Shown: positions 45,240-53,400 of the stretch, piece by piece | Layout of the letters: the number at the start of each line of letters is the position of its first letter | How positions within the stretch are numbered: the first letter of the stretch is position 1 | Assembly (NCBI GenBank): GCA_016784965.1 | Contig: JADHTQ010000004.1 | Coordinates: 81,990-144,423, forward strand | DNA: 62,434 bases | Origin: Bacteriovoracaceae bacterium | GTDB lineage: Bacteria; Bdellovibrionota; Bacteriovoracia; Bacteriovoracales; Bacteriovoracaceae | Direction of reading: 5' to 3' | The notes under the pieces: generated by a model | Database searches by the model: none | What the model saw: the letters and a program-made list of their open reading frames with translations, nothing else | What the model was told of the DNA's origin: nothing | Program-made: the position numbers and the translations under genes

Positions 45240-47106
45240 ATTTTATCTCCGTAAATTTTTCGATACACTCTTTAACCGAGAAATATTTTTTATAATCGCT
45301 TATAAATTCGTTGATCTTCTCTGAGTGTTCTTTGGTGGTATTGAAAATTTCATATTCTAAAGGGGTGCCGAAGTATCTGACACACTTACGGTTAAAGTCT
45401 GATTTATAGTAAAACTCGCTATAGATCCCTTTTACTCCCATAAGACTTTTAACTTGAGCAATATCAAATTTGTCAACAAACTCAGATTCTCTCAGATCCT
45501 GCTTGAAAATGATTTTATGAAATGAGTTTTGAGCGATAACCCGGCCCACAGGTGTTTTAATCAGATCTTCCAAGCTTTGGGAGATTGCTATCGCTGTTGC
45601 TCCTTTTTTCCTAAAGGTTCTAAAAAACTTAACGATAAAATCTTCTGCTTTTTCTAAGATATTCCAGCTTTCCTCTAAAACAAAAATCCTTCTGCCTTCA
45701 AGAGATTTAAAGACTTCAATGAGATAGATAATCAACCCTGGTAAAATCTTATCTGGATACTTATTGCAATCAACAAAAGTTATATCTGCAAGAGGTAATA
45801 GCTCATCAGTAAAATACTCCCAATACTCCTCAAAATAGTATCTAATATCCAAGGATACATCATTCAATTTGAGTACTAGCTCTTTGAAGGTAATGTTTTC
45901 ATCCCGATCTAAAATATCCTTAATTGCAGCAAATAGTTTTCCCTGTCCCTTAATGTCGAAATCATCTTTGTCTGTCATGCTTAAAATCAAATTCTTCAAA
46001 TATACTGGATCTCTAAACTGCATAGGATTAAATTTTGAATCAAAAACATTTCCATTATTATAAAGAGTATTTCGCAAAAATGATGAGTCATAGTCTAAGA
46101 TAATGGCCTTGGCACCTTTTTTTAGCTCTTCGTAAACGACCTTATTCATCAAAAACGATTTACCAACCCCAGTTGCTCCAATGCAAACTACGTTGTTGTT
46201 ATTGGCAACTTTGTTATCGAGTTGAATATGTATTTTAGTACCTGATCTGGATTTAAACTCAACTCCATCCTCATCGATAACATCACAACTCATCGGTAGT
46301 AGATTTGTCAGATATGTTCCGTTGGCCGGATGTGATCTCCCAAAGCTTGGAAACTCAAAAAAGAAGATGTTTTTAAAATATGTCGACAACCCCACGGTCT
46401 CAATCAATCCCTCGTAATCCTTTTGTTTCATTTCATAGAGGATTTGATCGGTTTTTTGATTCAAAAGCTCATAAGAGTTGGCCTTTACAATAATCCATCC
46501 TTCAACATCTAAAAGTGAATCTCTACCATGAATAATTTTTTCTAAAAGCGATTCACTCTCTTGATAGGAAGACTCACTTTCTATATCGCGAATATTTTTT
46601 TGTAGATTGGAGTAGTGAAGTTTCCTTTTAAAGTGAAGTACTTTTTTGGCCTTCTCACCAGATAATCTTTTGAAATTTAAAGCAAAATTTTCAAATTTGA
46701 GAAGCTCACATTTAGCTGGATTTGGTGGCATGTTGTATAAATTGATTAGGCGATAGTATCTACCGTTTAGTATTGCCTTATCTCCCTCAAATGTTGGATT
46801 GGAGTACAGATCATCTAAGTCGTAAAAAAGCTCCTTAAAGTCATTAAGTGGTACTACCTTACAATCTGGAATTGAAAACTCTAATTGATCTGTATAGACA
46901 ATAATGCGTTGATTCAAATGAAAAATGCGTACAAAATTGTTTTCTGGCAAAGTATTGACCCAACCACCTAAGTCCGAATAAAAACTGGTAAGGGAATCAA
47001 TATCAATTTGTTCTAAATCAGGTGGAAATACCTCATATAGATGGCCACTATCACCTGTGATTAGTGATATTTTATGATCTTCAATCATTGTTATTGGAAA
47101 GCTCAT
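45232..47106 (-). CDS. VirB4/TraC-type secretion ATPase
   Basis: The 624-residue protein has AGGAG upstream. The N-terminal half (1-290) is the VirB4 docking domain. The C-terminal ATPase has Walker A GATGVGKS at 310-317, then AIILDYDSSFLRN, FNPMQFRD, Walker B RRIFVLEESWNILEKAEDFI, and FRKKGATAIAISQSLEDLIK. VirB4 drives pilus assembly and substrate passage at the inner membrane and is the most conserved part of all type IV secretion systems. The frame overlaps VirB3- and VirB5-like genes at its two ends. This gene firmly identifies the operon. Confidence 0.92.
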   Translation of the reverse strand: MSFPITMIEDHKISLITGDSGHLYEVFPPDLEQIDIDSLTSFYSDLGGWVNTLPENNFVRIFHLNQRIIVYTDQLEFSIPDCKVVPLNDFKELFYDLDDLYSNPTFEGDKAILNGRYYRLINLYNMPPNPAKCELLKFENFALNFKRLSGEKAKKVLHFKRKLHYSNLQKNIRDIESESSYQESESLLEKIIHGRDSLLDVEGWIIVKANSYELLNQKTDQILYEMKQKDYEGLIETVGLSTYFKNIFFFEFPSFGRSHPANGTYLTNLLPMSCDVIDEDGVEFKSRSGTKIHIQLDNKVANNNNVVCIGATGVGKSFLMNKVVYEELKKGAKAIILDYDSSFLRNTLYNNGNVFDSKFNPMQFRDPVYLKNLILSMTDKDDFDIKGQGKLFAAIKDILDRDENITFKELVLKLNDVSLDIRYYFEEYWEYFTDELLPLADITFVDCNKYPDKILPGLIIYLIEVFKSLEGRRIFVLEESWNILEKAEDFIVKFFRTFRKKGATAIAISQSLEDLIKTPVGRVIAQNSFHKIIFKQDLRESEFVDKFDIAQVKSLMGVKGIYSEFYYKSDFNRKCVRYFGTPLEYEIFNTTKEHSEKINEFISDYKKYFSVKECIEKFTEIKYA

Positions 47107-47362
47107 CTAATCTCCTAAATTTATGTCCATATTCAAATTCACTTTTTCTAGTTAATAGAAGTGTGAAATATCTTCTGGGAAAGATGTTTCTAAACAGAAG
47201 TAATAAAACAAATGTAACTATCACTGCGATCAAGATAGTAAGTGTGGATAAGTCAAATAGAGTTAAAACTAATAAAAAAATGGCCACACCAATGACATCA
47301 TAGAGAAAGATGCCAAAAATTTTGGGATACGCTCTTAAAAATGATGGATACCTATTACTCAT
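47081..47362 (-). CDS. VirB3/TraL-like small membrane protein
   Basis: I take ATG 47362 (MSNRYPSFL), which follows AGGAGCTAA, giving 93 residues. Two adjacent TM helices (FGIFLYDVIGVAIFLLVLTL and TILIAVIVTFVLLLLF) precede a basic C-terminal part (RNIFPRRYFTLLLTRKSEFE, then YGHKFRRLDEL), the usual VirB3/TraL form. VirB3 helps pilin assembly with VirB4, and the 26-base overlap with the VirB4 gene is in keeping with this. Confidence 0.7.
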   Translation of the reverse strand: MSNRYPSFLRAYPKIFGIFLYDVIGVAIFLLVLTLFDLSTLTILIAVIVTFVLLLLFRNIFPRRYFTLLLTRKSEFEYGHKFRRLDELSNNND

Positions 47363-47370
47363 TTTAGCTC

Positions 47371-47652
47371 CTAAATCCAATTTTTGATTGTTGCCACAAT
47401 TGCTCCAGCAGCACAGATAATACCTGTCCCAATCAGGGCCTTTGCCAGTTTTTCATTGGCGTCATGCTTACCAAAAACATAACCAACTCCGGCAAGCAAT
47501 ATCCCTATCCCTGCGACCTGTAATCCAAGTTTAGTTCCATTTCTTTCAACTTTTCTAGCGACACTGAAGGCATCCTTACCAAACAGACCCTCCATGAAAA
47601 AAAGTGCGTTTAGGGCCGAGATTAAAAGATAGTATTTAATTGAATCTCTCAC
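47371..47652 (-). CDS. VirB2-like pilin candidate
   Basis: The 93-residue protein starts at GTG 47652, preceded by ATAGGAGA. A hydrophobic leader (YYLLISALNALFFMEGLFG) is followed by a mature part with two hydrophobic helices (LGLQVAGIGILLAGVGYVFG and ALIGTGIICAAGAIVATIKN) split by a charged loop (KHDANEKLAK). This is the VirB2/TraA pilin layout, and the gene lies directly before VirB3- and VirB4-like genes, the standard order. It would form the conjugative pilus after leader removal. Confidence 0.7.
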   Translation of the reverse strand: MRDSIKYYLLISALNALFFMEGLFGKDAFSVARKVERNGTKLGLQVAGIGILLAGVGYVFGKHDANEKLAKALIGTGIICAAGAIVATIKNWI

Positions 47653-47667
47653 AGATAATCTCCTATG

Positions 47668-50349
47668 TTATTTCCATCTTTTTCTTGGGTTGCCAGCGAT
47701 AGTCCAGCTAATATCAAAATGTGGCTCACTAATGAATTTATGGTCTGTTGTTTGCTTGGAAAAACTCTCATGTAAGGGCCTGCAATTATCTTCGATATAA
47801 CCGGCAGCTTCAGAAGTTGCTTCAATTTGTTCAACAGAGACTACAAGGCCATTGCTTGCAAGTGCTTTATAAACATCACTATTAATTTTTAGCCTTGCAA
47901 CATATTTTGATTTACTACCACCTAGGCTTTCGACAACAACAGGTTCGGTGTTATCAGCAAGCAGCTCATTTATATGAAAATAGTTGCCATTTTTACCAAG
48001 AATAACAATTCTATCAACAAACTCGCCGACAGAGTCTTCACTAAAAGAAACTGGTACTCTTTGCTCTTCATAACTTTGATATAAAACATCGCAGTTGCTA
48101 ACGTTTGTTGGACGATCTGCGTATTCTCTACAAACCTGCTCGTTTTTAATACATCGGACCTTCCACTTTTCACAAACTCTTCCATCACCTGATCCGCCTC
48201 TTGACTTCTGCTCGCTAGGAGTCCAAAGCATGGGCGTCCAATGGATACATGTTTTTTCCTCTTTTGTGCAAACAGTTTCATTTCTTGAGCAGTAATGTTC
48301 TAAATCCCAATGAGAAACTAACTTGGTATAATCTTGAACCCGGTACTTGTTTACGGTCGGATTCTTAATAGTTAAGGTGATCTCATCGCCAGCTTTGAGG
48401 TTTTTGATAACCTGGTGCTTGATAGGAGTTGTTTGGCCTGCTATTAAACCGACCTTTTGGGTAGCATCTAACTCTCGTACTTCATTTTTGGCAGCGGCCA
48501 ATTGTGAAATGGTAGAGAAAACAAAAGCATAAGTTTTTCCAACTACAATTGGATCTAAAAGTGACGTTTTATCTTGCGATAGATATGTCCATAATTTTTT
48601 GTTGAGAAGATTTAAAGGAACTTGATAAAGGTCTATTGGCCCTAAATGATCAGTTTTATAGTTTGCAATTGAAAGGATTTGCTCCGATGAATCTATTTCG
48701 ACAGGTTTTTTAAGTTTGTTGAGACACTCAATAATAGAGTTGTTGGTTGTAAATAGTTTTGGCGACACATAATAAATGTTGGTTTCATTCTCCGTCGAGA
48801 TGATAATACGTGCAGTCTTGCTATACACATTTTTTAAAAGATCTTTGTATAAGATTGACTTATTATTTAAATAGTTAATCTGGTAATCTGCTACAGAAGC
48901 ATATAGTCCAAGACTATTTTTAACAACGCTAGATGTAACATAGGGGGATAGTTTTTTGTAACTCAAAGAAAACAGTGTCTCCTCTTCATTGCTGAGACCA
49001 TCGACTAAATTTAAAACGGTACTAGAACCATCGTGGGTGGTTGACTTTTGAGTACCTAAGCTTTTTAGTCCTCCATCGAATACGAATAGATTAATACTTA
49101 CATTTTCAATTTCTTTAATTCCTGGATTATTTGCAAGGCCAAATCGATGTGAAAAATTGACTTCTCCACTATTTTCTGCAAACTCAAACATTTCTTGTAC
49201 AAGGTCTTCAATTTCAAACATCTTTTTAATTTGATCGGCAAATTGCCAATTCGATAATTTAAAGAGGTGTAAAAACCTGTCATCAAAGGACCAGGGAACA
49301 TTATCTAAAACACCTTGGTGCTTTTTGTATGCTTCGCACAATAGGTACTCTCTAAGAGCAAGAGAGCTATCGCTTTGATCCTTAATAGATGAAAGATTTA
49401 TTGACCTGGTACTGCCATTACCTGGGTGATTTAAGTTGAATGATGTTTTGAGGTGAGATTCACCTGTAAGCTCCAATCTAGATAAATTAGAGATAAATGG
49501 GTTTTTACCAGATTCCAGCTCAAGTAAGTCGGGGAGGAGATCACCATCTGAATCCTGTGCTTTGCTTACATTAATTGTTATTGTGCCAACTTTGGCCGAA
49601 CTTAGGCCTTGTTCATCAACAACCCTATAGGTAAATGAGTCAGTTCCTTCAAAATACATGTCTGGTGTATAGATACATTTTTTAAGCTCTGCATCTTCAC
49701 CAATGCATTCTTCAAGAACACCATGTCTTGGCAACTCTGATATCTTGTAGACAAGATTATTTGAATCAACATCTTCCCCCGTTGGCAGTTCAACCTGTAG
49801 CTGTTCACCTCCGCTTACAAATAGAGTCAAATCGGGTGTTTCATTTAGCAGAGGAGGATCATTAACCGCTTGAATTACAAATTTGATAACTACAGCTTGT
49901 TTGTTGTCAGTACCTGGAACTTTTACCTCATACTCTAATCTATCCTCGCCAGTAAAATTGATGTTTGGAACATATTGACAGTTATTGTCAGTTTCATTTT
50001 CTAGGAAGCAACCTTCAATCACTCCATGTACTGGCGGTTTAAGTAGTTTATATTGAAAATCTCTCTCAACTGCCTTAAAAGGCGAAAAATCAATTTTAAG
50101 ATCTTCTTTTCCTGTTAAGATCTTCGAAGCAATAAATGGTAATGTATAATTTCCTACCTCACCGGTTGAAAGTGTGGCCACATTTGTATCTGATATATCT
50201 TTTGATGATGAGCTGTCATTTACTATCCCATCAACCTCTTCCTCTGACTTAAAAGAACAGGCAACAAAAATAAATGCCACTATAATGCATACCAAGACTA
50301 AAAACCTGTTTTTGCTTATCCAATTATATTTTCTACTCATATTATTCAT
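47668..50349 (-). CDS. Large surface lipoprotein with Ig-like repeats, transfer operon
   Basis: The 893-residue protein starts at ATG 50349 (AGGAG upstream), with signal peptide and lipobox FVAC. Two tandem units of about 100 residues (about 60-260) share the pattern HGV(I/L)E-x-C...C-x-Y-x-P...F-x-G-x-D, joined by VNDPPLLNETPDL, as in cadherin-like Big_9 repeats. A calcium-type loop DSDGDLLPDLLELESGKNPF follows. The long middle is unassigned. The last 200 residues are Cys-rich (YCSRNETVCTKEEKTCIHW, CEKWKVRCIKNEQVCREY). Placed ahead of the pilin gene, it may be a mating-pair adhesin with a TraN-like role; that role is inference. Confidence 0.7.
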   Translation of the reverse strand: MNNMSRKYNWISKNRFLVLVCIIVAFIFVACSFKSEEEVDGIVNDSSSSKDISDTNVATLSTGEVGNYTLPFIASKILTGKEDLKIDFSPFKAVERDFQYKLLKPPVHGVIEGCFLENETDNNCQYVPNINFTGEDRLEYEVKVPGTDNKQAVVIKFVIQAVNDPPLLNETPDLTLFVSGGEQLQVELPTGEDVDSNNLVYKISELPRHGVLEECIGEDAELKKCIYTPDMYFEGTDSFTYRVVDEQGLSSAKVGTITINVSKAQDSDGDLLPDLLELESGKNPFISNLSRLELTGESHLKTSFNLNHPGNGSTRSINLSSIKDQSDSSLALREYLLCEAYKKHQGVLDNVPWSFDDRFLHLFKLSNWQFADQIKKMFEIEDLVQEMFEFAENSGEVNFSHRFGLANNPGIKEIENVSINLFVFDGGLKSLGTQKSTTHDGSSTVLNLVDGLSNEEETLFSLSYKKLSPYVTSSVVKNSLGLYASVADYQINYLNNKSILYKDLLKNVYSKTARIIISTENETNIYYVSPKLFTTNNSIIECLNKLKKPVEIDSSEQILSIANYKTDHLGPIDLYQVPLNLLNKKLWTYLSQDKTSLLDPIVVGKTYAFVFSTISQLAAAKNEVRELDATQKVGLIAGQTTPIKHQVIKNLKAGDEITLTIKNPTVNKYRVQDYTKLVSHWDLEHYCSRNETVCTKEEKTCIHWTPMLWTPSEQKSRGGSGDGRVCEKWKVRCIKNEQVCREYADRPTNVSNCDVLYQSYEEQRVPVSFSEDSVGEFVDRIVILGKNGNYFHINELLADNTEPVVVESLGGSKSKYVARLKINSDVYKALASNGLVVSVEQIEATSEAAGYIEDNCRPLHESFSKQTTDHKFISEPHFDISWTIAGNPRKRWK

Positions 50350-50373
50350 TAAAATCTCCTAATGATTATTTAG

Positions 50374-50544
50374 TTACTCCAACCGCATGAGTGGACTATA
50401 GGGGTATTCTCTGAAGTGTCTCCTATGTGATCGGGCACGCTCCTCCTCTTTATTAATACTGTTTGCCTCATCAATTTTTTTAAATGTTGAACAACCTGAA
50501 AATAAAATTAATAGGCATCCAAAAACCATGTTTTTCTTCCTCAT
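50374..50544 (-). CDS. Short lipoprotein (VirB7-like size)
   Basis: The 56-residue protein starts at ATG 50544, with AAAGGAGAAAG upstream; the frame is open further upstream without a site. The signal peptide ends with lipobox FSGC (Cys about 17). The mature part is short and charged (STFKKIDEANSINKEEERAR, then RHFREYPYSPLMRLE). Its size, lipid anchor and place in the operon suit a VirB7-type stabiliser of VirB9, although VirB7 usually lies nearer VirB8/9. The start overlaps the sigma-like gene's stop as ATGA. Confidence 0.6.
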   Translation of the reverse strand: MRKKNMVFGCLLILFSGCSTFKKIDEANSINKEEERARSHRRHFREYPYSPLMRLE

Positions 50545-51008
50545 TCTTTCTCCTTTTTTTGTATTTTGTTCTGAGATAATTCTTGTAGCAACTTTGAACA
50601 TGCACGCTTTTTCAAGCTTCTAATACTTGAGCGAGATAGGCCTAATTCCTCGGCCGCACAAGCTTCAGATCGCTCTTCCCAATATATCTTTTTTATTACC
50701 TCTATTTCACTCAACGATAGTTTTTTTAAGGCGAACCTTAAGGTCTCTTCAGGATCTGCAATTTCTGTTAATTCTTCGCCCGTAGCACAACTGTTTAATA
50801 AGCAATCACCTTTTATTCTTTCAATGTTTTTGGGGTACTTGAGTAACTGTTCTTCCCTTTGCACTTCCAATGTTTGTAAATATTGCTCCCAAGTTATTGC
50901 ACTCCATCCCTTACTAATTTCCATGAGTCTTTCTCTGGGCAGTATATTTCCTTTATTGTCGACCCATGGGGCAATTTTTTTGTTTATGATATTTGATACC
51001 TCTTGCAT
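50541..51008 (-). CDS. Sigma-70 region-4-like regulator in the transfer operon
   Basis: The 155-residue protein starts at ATG 51008 with AAAGGG upstream. The C-terminal 60 residues form a sigma-region-4/LuxR-type helix-turn-helix: LKKLSLSEIEVIKKIYWEER, then SEACAAEELGLSRSSIRSLK and KRACSKLLQEL. The N-terminal part (NIINKKIAPWVDNKGNILPR, ISKGWSAITWEQYLQTLEVQ) is not recognised, and region 2 of a full sigma factor is not evident. It is probably a transcription factor or anti-repressor of transfer genes. Being inside the operon, it could make a feedback loop downstream of the sigma-54 switch. Confidence 0.6.
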   Translation of the reverse strand: MQEVSNIINKKIAPWVDNKGNILPRERLMEISKGWSAITWEQYLQTLEVQREEQLLKYPKNIERIKGDCLLNSCATGEELTEIADPEETLRFALKKLSLSEIEVIKKIYWEERSEACAAEELGLSRSSIRSLKKRACSKLLQELSQNKIQKKEKE

Positions 51009-51043
51009 TCAATTCCCTTTGCTGTGTCTGTTACAAATATTTA

Positions 51044-51226
51044 TTAAGGCCACATCAATCCATTTCTCGTCATAAGCTCAATAGTTTTCGCATCGATTTC
51101 TTTTAGCCTTTCATGGTTAAGTTCTGTCCCCATCATCTTTCTGTGCACTGTTTTCAGATACTTCTTGAGGTTTTTTAAAATACATATTTGTATTAAAGTA
51201 AAGTTTGTTAAAATTAAATTGTGCAT
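51044..51226 (-). CDS. Small protein of the transfer operon leader
   Basis: The 60-residue protein starts at ATG 51226, with a strong GGAGGT four bases upstream. The first half is hydrophobic, then basic (LILTNFTLIQICILKNLKKY); the second half is charged (ELNHERLKEIDAKTIELMTR). No family is recognised. It reads in series with the two small genes upstream and the sigma-like gene downstream, so it is probably part of the same transcript. Confidence 0.45.
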   Translation of the reverse strand: MHNLILTNFTLIQICILKNLKKYLKTVHRKMMGTELNHERLKEIDAKTIELMTRNGLMWP

Positions 51227-51270
51227 CTTGACCTCCTTAGTAACCGATGTACGCCTTTGTGATACCCCAA

Positions 51271-51423
51271 TTAGTCCACATTTTGCGTCATAGGTTTTAA
51301 AGTTATAATTTTCAATTTCAACTTATTTAAAATATGCATTACCTTTGGATTTTGATTTTTTTCCGTTTTTGATAATGCCCTTTTTAGTAGATTTAATCTT
51401 TTCAGCAGATTATGTTCACTCAT
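51271..51423 (-). CDS. Small basic protein of the transfer operon leader
   Basis: The 50-residue protein (MSEHNLLKRLNLLKRALSKT and so on) starts at ATG 51423, with AGGAG seven bases upstream. Lys-rich and helical, it has heptad-like leucines. Its start overlaps the stop of the preceding 52-residue gene, which supports real translation of both. No family is recognised. A small DNA-binding or regulatory role is possible. Confidence 0.5.
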   Translation of the reverse strand: MSEHNLLKRLNLLKRALSKTEKNQNPKVMHILNKLKLKIITLKPMTQNVD

Positions 51424-51574
51424 TGTTTTCTCCTGGCTCACTTAATTTTTGAATTGCACATTCAAATGACTCAATAGATTTTAAAATTTTTGGATTTCTG
51501 TTCAATTCATCGAAGGATAGTTGATAGCAAAATTCATTAAAAAGATTTCTAATCTCATTCATTGTTTCGTTCAT
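51416..51574 (-). CDS. First gene of the transfer operon, small protein
   Basis: The 52-residue protein starts at ATG 51574 (MNETMNEIRNLFNEFCYQLS), with AGGGA upstream. It is about 50 bases downstream of the sigma-54 -24 element, hence the first gene of the transcript. It is mostly acidic and helical (FDELNRNPKILKSIESFECA). Its end overlaps the next small gene by eight bases. No family is recognised. Confidence 0.5.
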   Translation of the reverse strand: MNETMNEIRNLFNEFCYQLSFDELNRNPKILKSIESFECAIQKLSEPGENNE

Positions 51575-51605
51575 TTTTTATTCCCTGTTTTAAGTAATTA
51601 CTGTT

Positions 51606-51624
51606 AGAGCAACCCTCATGCCAA
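51606..51624 (-). promoter_or_regulatory. Sigma-54 (-24/-12) promoter of the transfer operon
   Basis: Read leftward, TTGGCATGAGGGTTGCT (51624-51608) matches the consensus TGGCAC-N5-TTGCW with one mismatch (T for C). The GG and GC elements have correct spacing. Transcription would start near 51597, about 23 bases before ATG 51574. A sigma-54 activator gene lies next to it on the other strand, and no competing promoter is needed. Confidence 0.78.
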
Positions 51625-51722
51625 AAATGCTCTTTGAAACAAGAAAAATTTCATTATCCTTTAATTGCCAATGGATACAGTTCTAAAAAAAAAATTCGAG
51701 AGTGCTGATGGTGCGCAGGGTT

Positions 51723-51757
51723 GTCACAAATTGGGACTATACGGTCACAAAATGGGA
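51723..51757. promoter_or_regulatory. Activator-binding direct repeat (enhancer candidate)
   Basis: GTCACAAATTGGGA (51723-51736) and GTCACAAAATGGGA (51744-51757) are direct repeats with 13 of 14 identical bases and a 21-bp period, two helical turns. They lie about 100-150 bp upstream of the sigma-54 promoter, the usual distance for NtrC-type enhancers, and about 45-80 bp before the activator gene, so they may also adjust its own transcription. Confidence 0.65.
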
Positions 51758-51800
51758 TTCCTGTTGACTTCTTTAGGTATTTTGAAGTAAACCTTTTTTC

Positions 51801-53204
51801 ATGAAAATACATAAATACAGACAAAGAAATATATTGGTTCTTGAGGATGAAAAATTTATCAGTATTACCATAACAGATATTTTGAAAAAGTTTGGCCATG
51901 TCATCAATGCTAAAAATGAAATAGAAGCCAAAAAATATCTTTTGAAATACAATTTTGATTTAGCATTAATAGACCTTGAGATAAATGGTGAGATTAAAGG
52001 CCTTGAGGTATTGCAACTATGCGATAAGCTCAATGTACCTTCTTTTGTTGTTTCGGGCCATGAAGAGGAAGACCTCATTTTAGATGCCTATGGTCTAAAA
52101 TGTGAGCATTATTTAGAAAAGATTGACCTTGGTAATACTTTGAATGAATATGTAAGAGAGTTCTTTAGCAGAGGTGATAGAAAAGAAAGAGTGCGAGAGT
52201 TCTTTGAAACAAAATATATTACTCAAGATGAAGAGCTTATTTCAAGCATATTAAAAGCACTTGAATTAAACGCACATAAAACCCCAATTCTTATTACCGG
52301 CCCTTCCGGATCAGGAAAAACATGTCTGGCAAGAGGTTATCACTTGTTAAAATATGGAGATGAAAAAACATTTCAAGTCGTAAATGGAGGAGGTAAAAAT
52401 CCTGAGCTGGTTAATGATGAGGTTTTTGGCCATGTGAAAGGAGGATATACAGGTGCAGACGAAAATAAAGATGGAAAATTCTATTTGGCCCAAAATGGGA
52501 CAGTCTTTATTGATGAAGTAGGAAACGTAAGTATTGACTTCCAGGAAAAACTTTTAATAGCTATCGATGAGGGATGGTATGAACCCATTGGTTCATCGGA
52601 ACCAATTCAAACAAATGCGGGAATTATTACTGCTACATGTAAAGACCTAAGAGAAATGGTAGGACTCGGACTCATGAAAGAGGATTTTTGCAGTAGAATA
52701 AAAGGTTTTGAGTTAAGAGTTAAGCCTCTAAATGAAAGAAGAGATGATATACCCCTTCTAGTCAGACATTACCAAAAACAACAGCCTCGCAAATTTTTTA
52801 TTGATGATGATGCAAAAAAATATCTCTATAGTTACAATTGGTATGGTAATGTACGAGAACTAAAGAGAGAAATTCAAAAACTAGCGAATTTAAAAAAGAC
52901 AAAAATTTACTCTCGTGATCTACCAGACAATATCATAAAAAATATCAACCCCTTTAAACTTGTTCAAGAAAAACTATTTACTCGTTTTCATAAAACATAC
53001 TTGAGAAAACATGGATATCAAGCCTATTTAGACAAAATCAAACAGGACATGATTGATTTTATTGACGAGGATGTTTGCGGTAATGGTTATGAGGCAGAGG
53101 AAAGATATGGTATTGGGAAATCTAATTTCTATAGGTTAATGAAAAATCCTAAAGGCAATAAAAAATCAAAAGGTGCAAGCTATGTTAGTACAATTGTCCA
53201 ATAA
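51801..53204 (+). CDS. NtrC-family sigma-54 response regulator
   Basis: The 467-residue protein has a receiver (1-120) with acidic LEDE near 15, phospho-acceptor Asp58 (LALIDLEI), and Lys in HYLEKIDLG. The AAA+ domain (about 140-375) has Walker A GPSGSGKT (167-174), Walker B VFIDE (235-239), and the sigma-54 loop as GGYTGA (214-219) instead of GAFTGA, keeping the essential Thr. A Fis-type helix-turn-helix lies near the C-terminus (EAEERYGIGKSNFYRLMKN). It would bind the repeat at 51723-51757 and open the sigma-54 promoter of the transfer operon. It is the first gene of a seven-gene operon with a phosphorelay. Confidence 0.92.
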   Translation: MKIHKYRQRNILVLEDEKFISITITDILKKFGHVINAKNEIEAKKYLLKYNFDLALIDLEINGEIKGLEVLQLCDKLNVPSFVVSGHEEEDLILDAYGLKCEHYLEKIDLGNTLNEYVREFFSRGDRKERVREFFETKYITQDEELISSILKALELNAHKTPILITGPSGSGKTCLARGYHLLKYGDEKTFQVVNGGGKNPELVNDEVFGHVKGGYTGADENKDGKFYLAQNGTVFIDEVGNVSIDFQEKLLIAIDEGWYEPIGSSEPIQTNAGIITATCKDLREMVGLGLMKEDFCSRIKGFELRVKPLNERRDDIPLLVRHYQKQQPRKFFIDDDAKKYLYSYNWYGNVRELKREIQKLANLKKTKIYSRDLPDNIIKNINPFKLVQEKLFTRFHKTYLRKHGYQAYLDKIKQDMIDFIDEDVCGNGYEAEERYGIGKSNFYRLMKNPKGNKKSKGASYVSTIVQ

Positions 53205-53400
53205 AAAACGAATGCGTCATGATTTCATGAATGCATTTGTTGTTCTAAATAGCAATATGAAGTATTTAATAAATCGCGATCGGGAGATAGGGCTTTCTCA
53301 TGATGAAATTGTAGAGTTTGAACAAAACCTAAAAAATGCTCAGATAAAATGGGATCTATTTAAACACGAAATATTATCAAAGAGTGGACACAATGGTTAA
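53182..53400 (+). CDS. Stand-alone H-box (DHp/Spo0B-like) mini-phosphotransferase
   Basis: The 72-residue protein starts at ATG 53182 (AAAAGGTG upstream), overlapping the regulator's end by 23 bases. An H-box near the start, KRMRHDFMNAFVVLNSNMKY (His13), is followed by a second helix (IVEFEQNLKNAQIKWDLFKH). RHDxxN followed by hydrophobics is the Spo0B/SpoOB_a pattern, where the His relays phosphate between receivers. Two such helical hairpins could dimerise into a four-helix bundle. Encoded between a response regulator and a two-receiver kinase, it may complete a phosphorelay. The family call is from motif reading only. Confidence 0.55.
   Translation: MLVQLSNKKRMRHDFMNAFVVLNSNMKYLINRDREIGLSHDEIVEFEQNLKNAQIKWDLFKHEILSKSGHNG

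Noticed and set aside
51709-51724. Second sigma-54 promoter reading toward the response-regulator gene (TGGTGCGCAGGGTTGT)
   Set aside because: The -12 element is out of register by one base and the conserved GC is missing.
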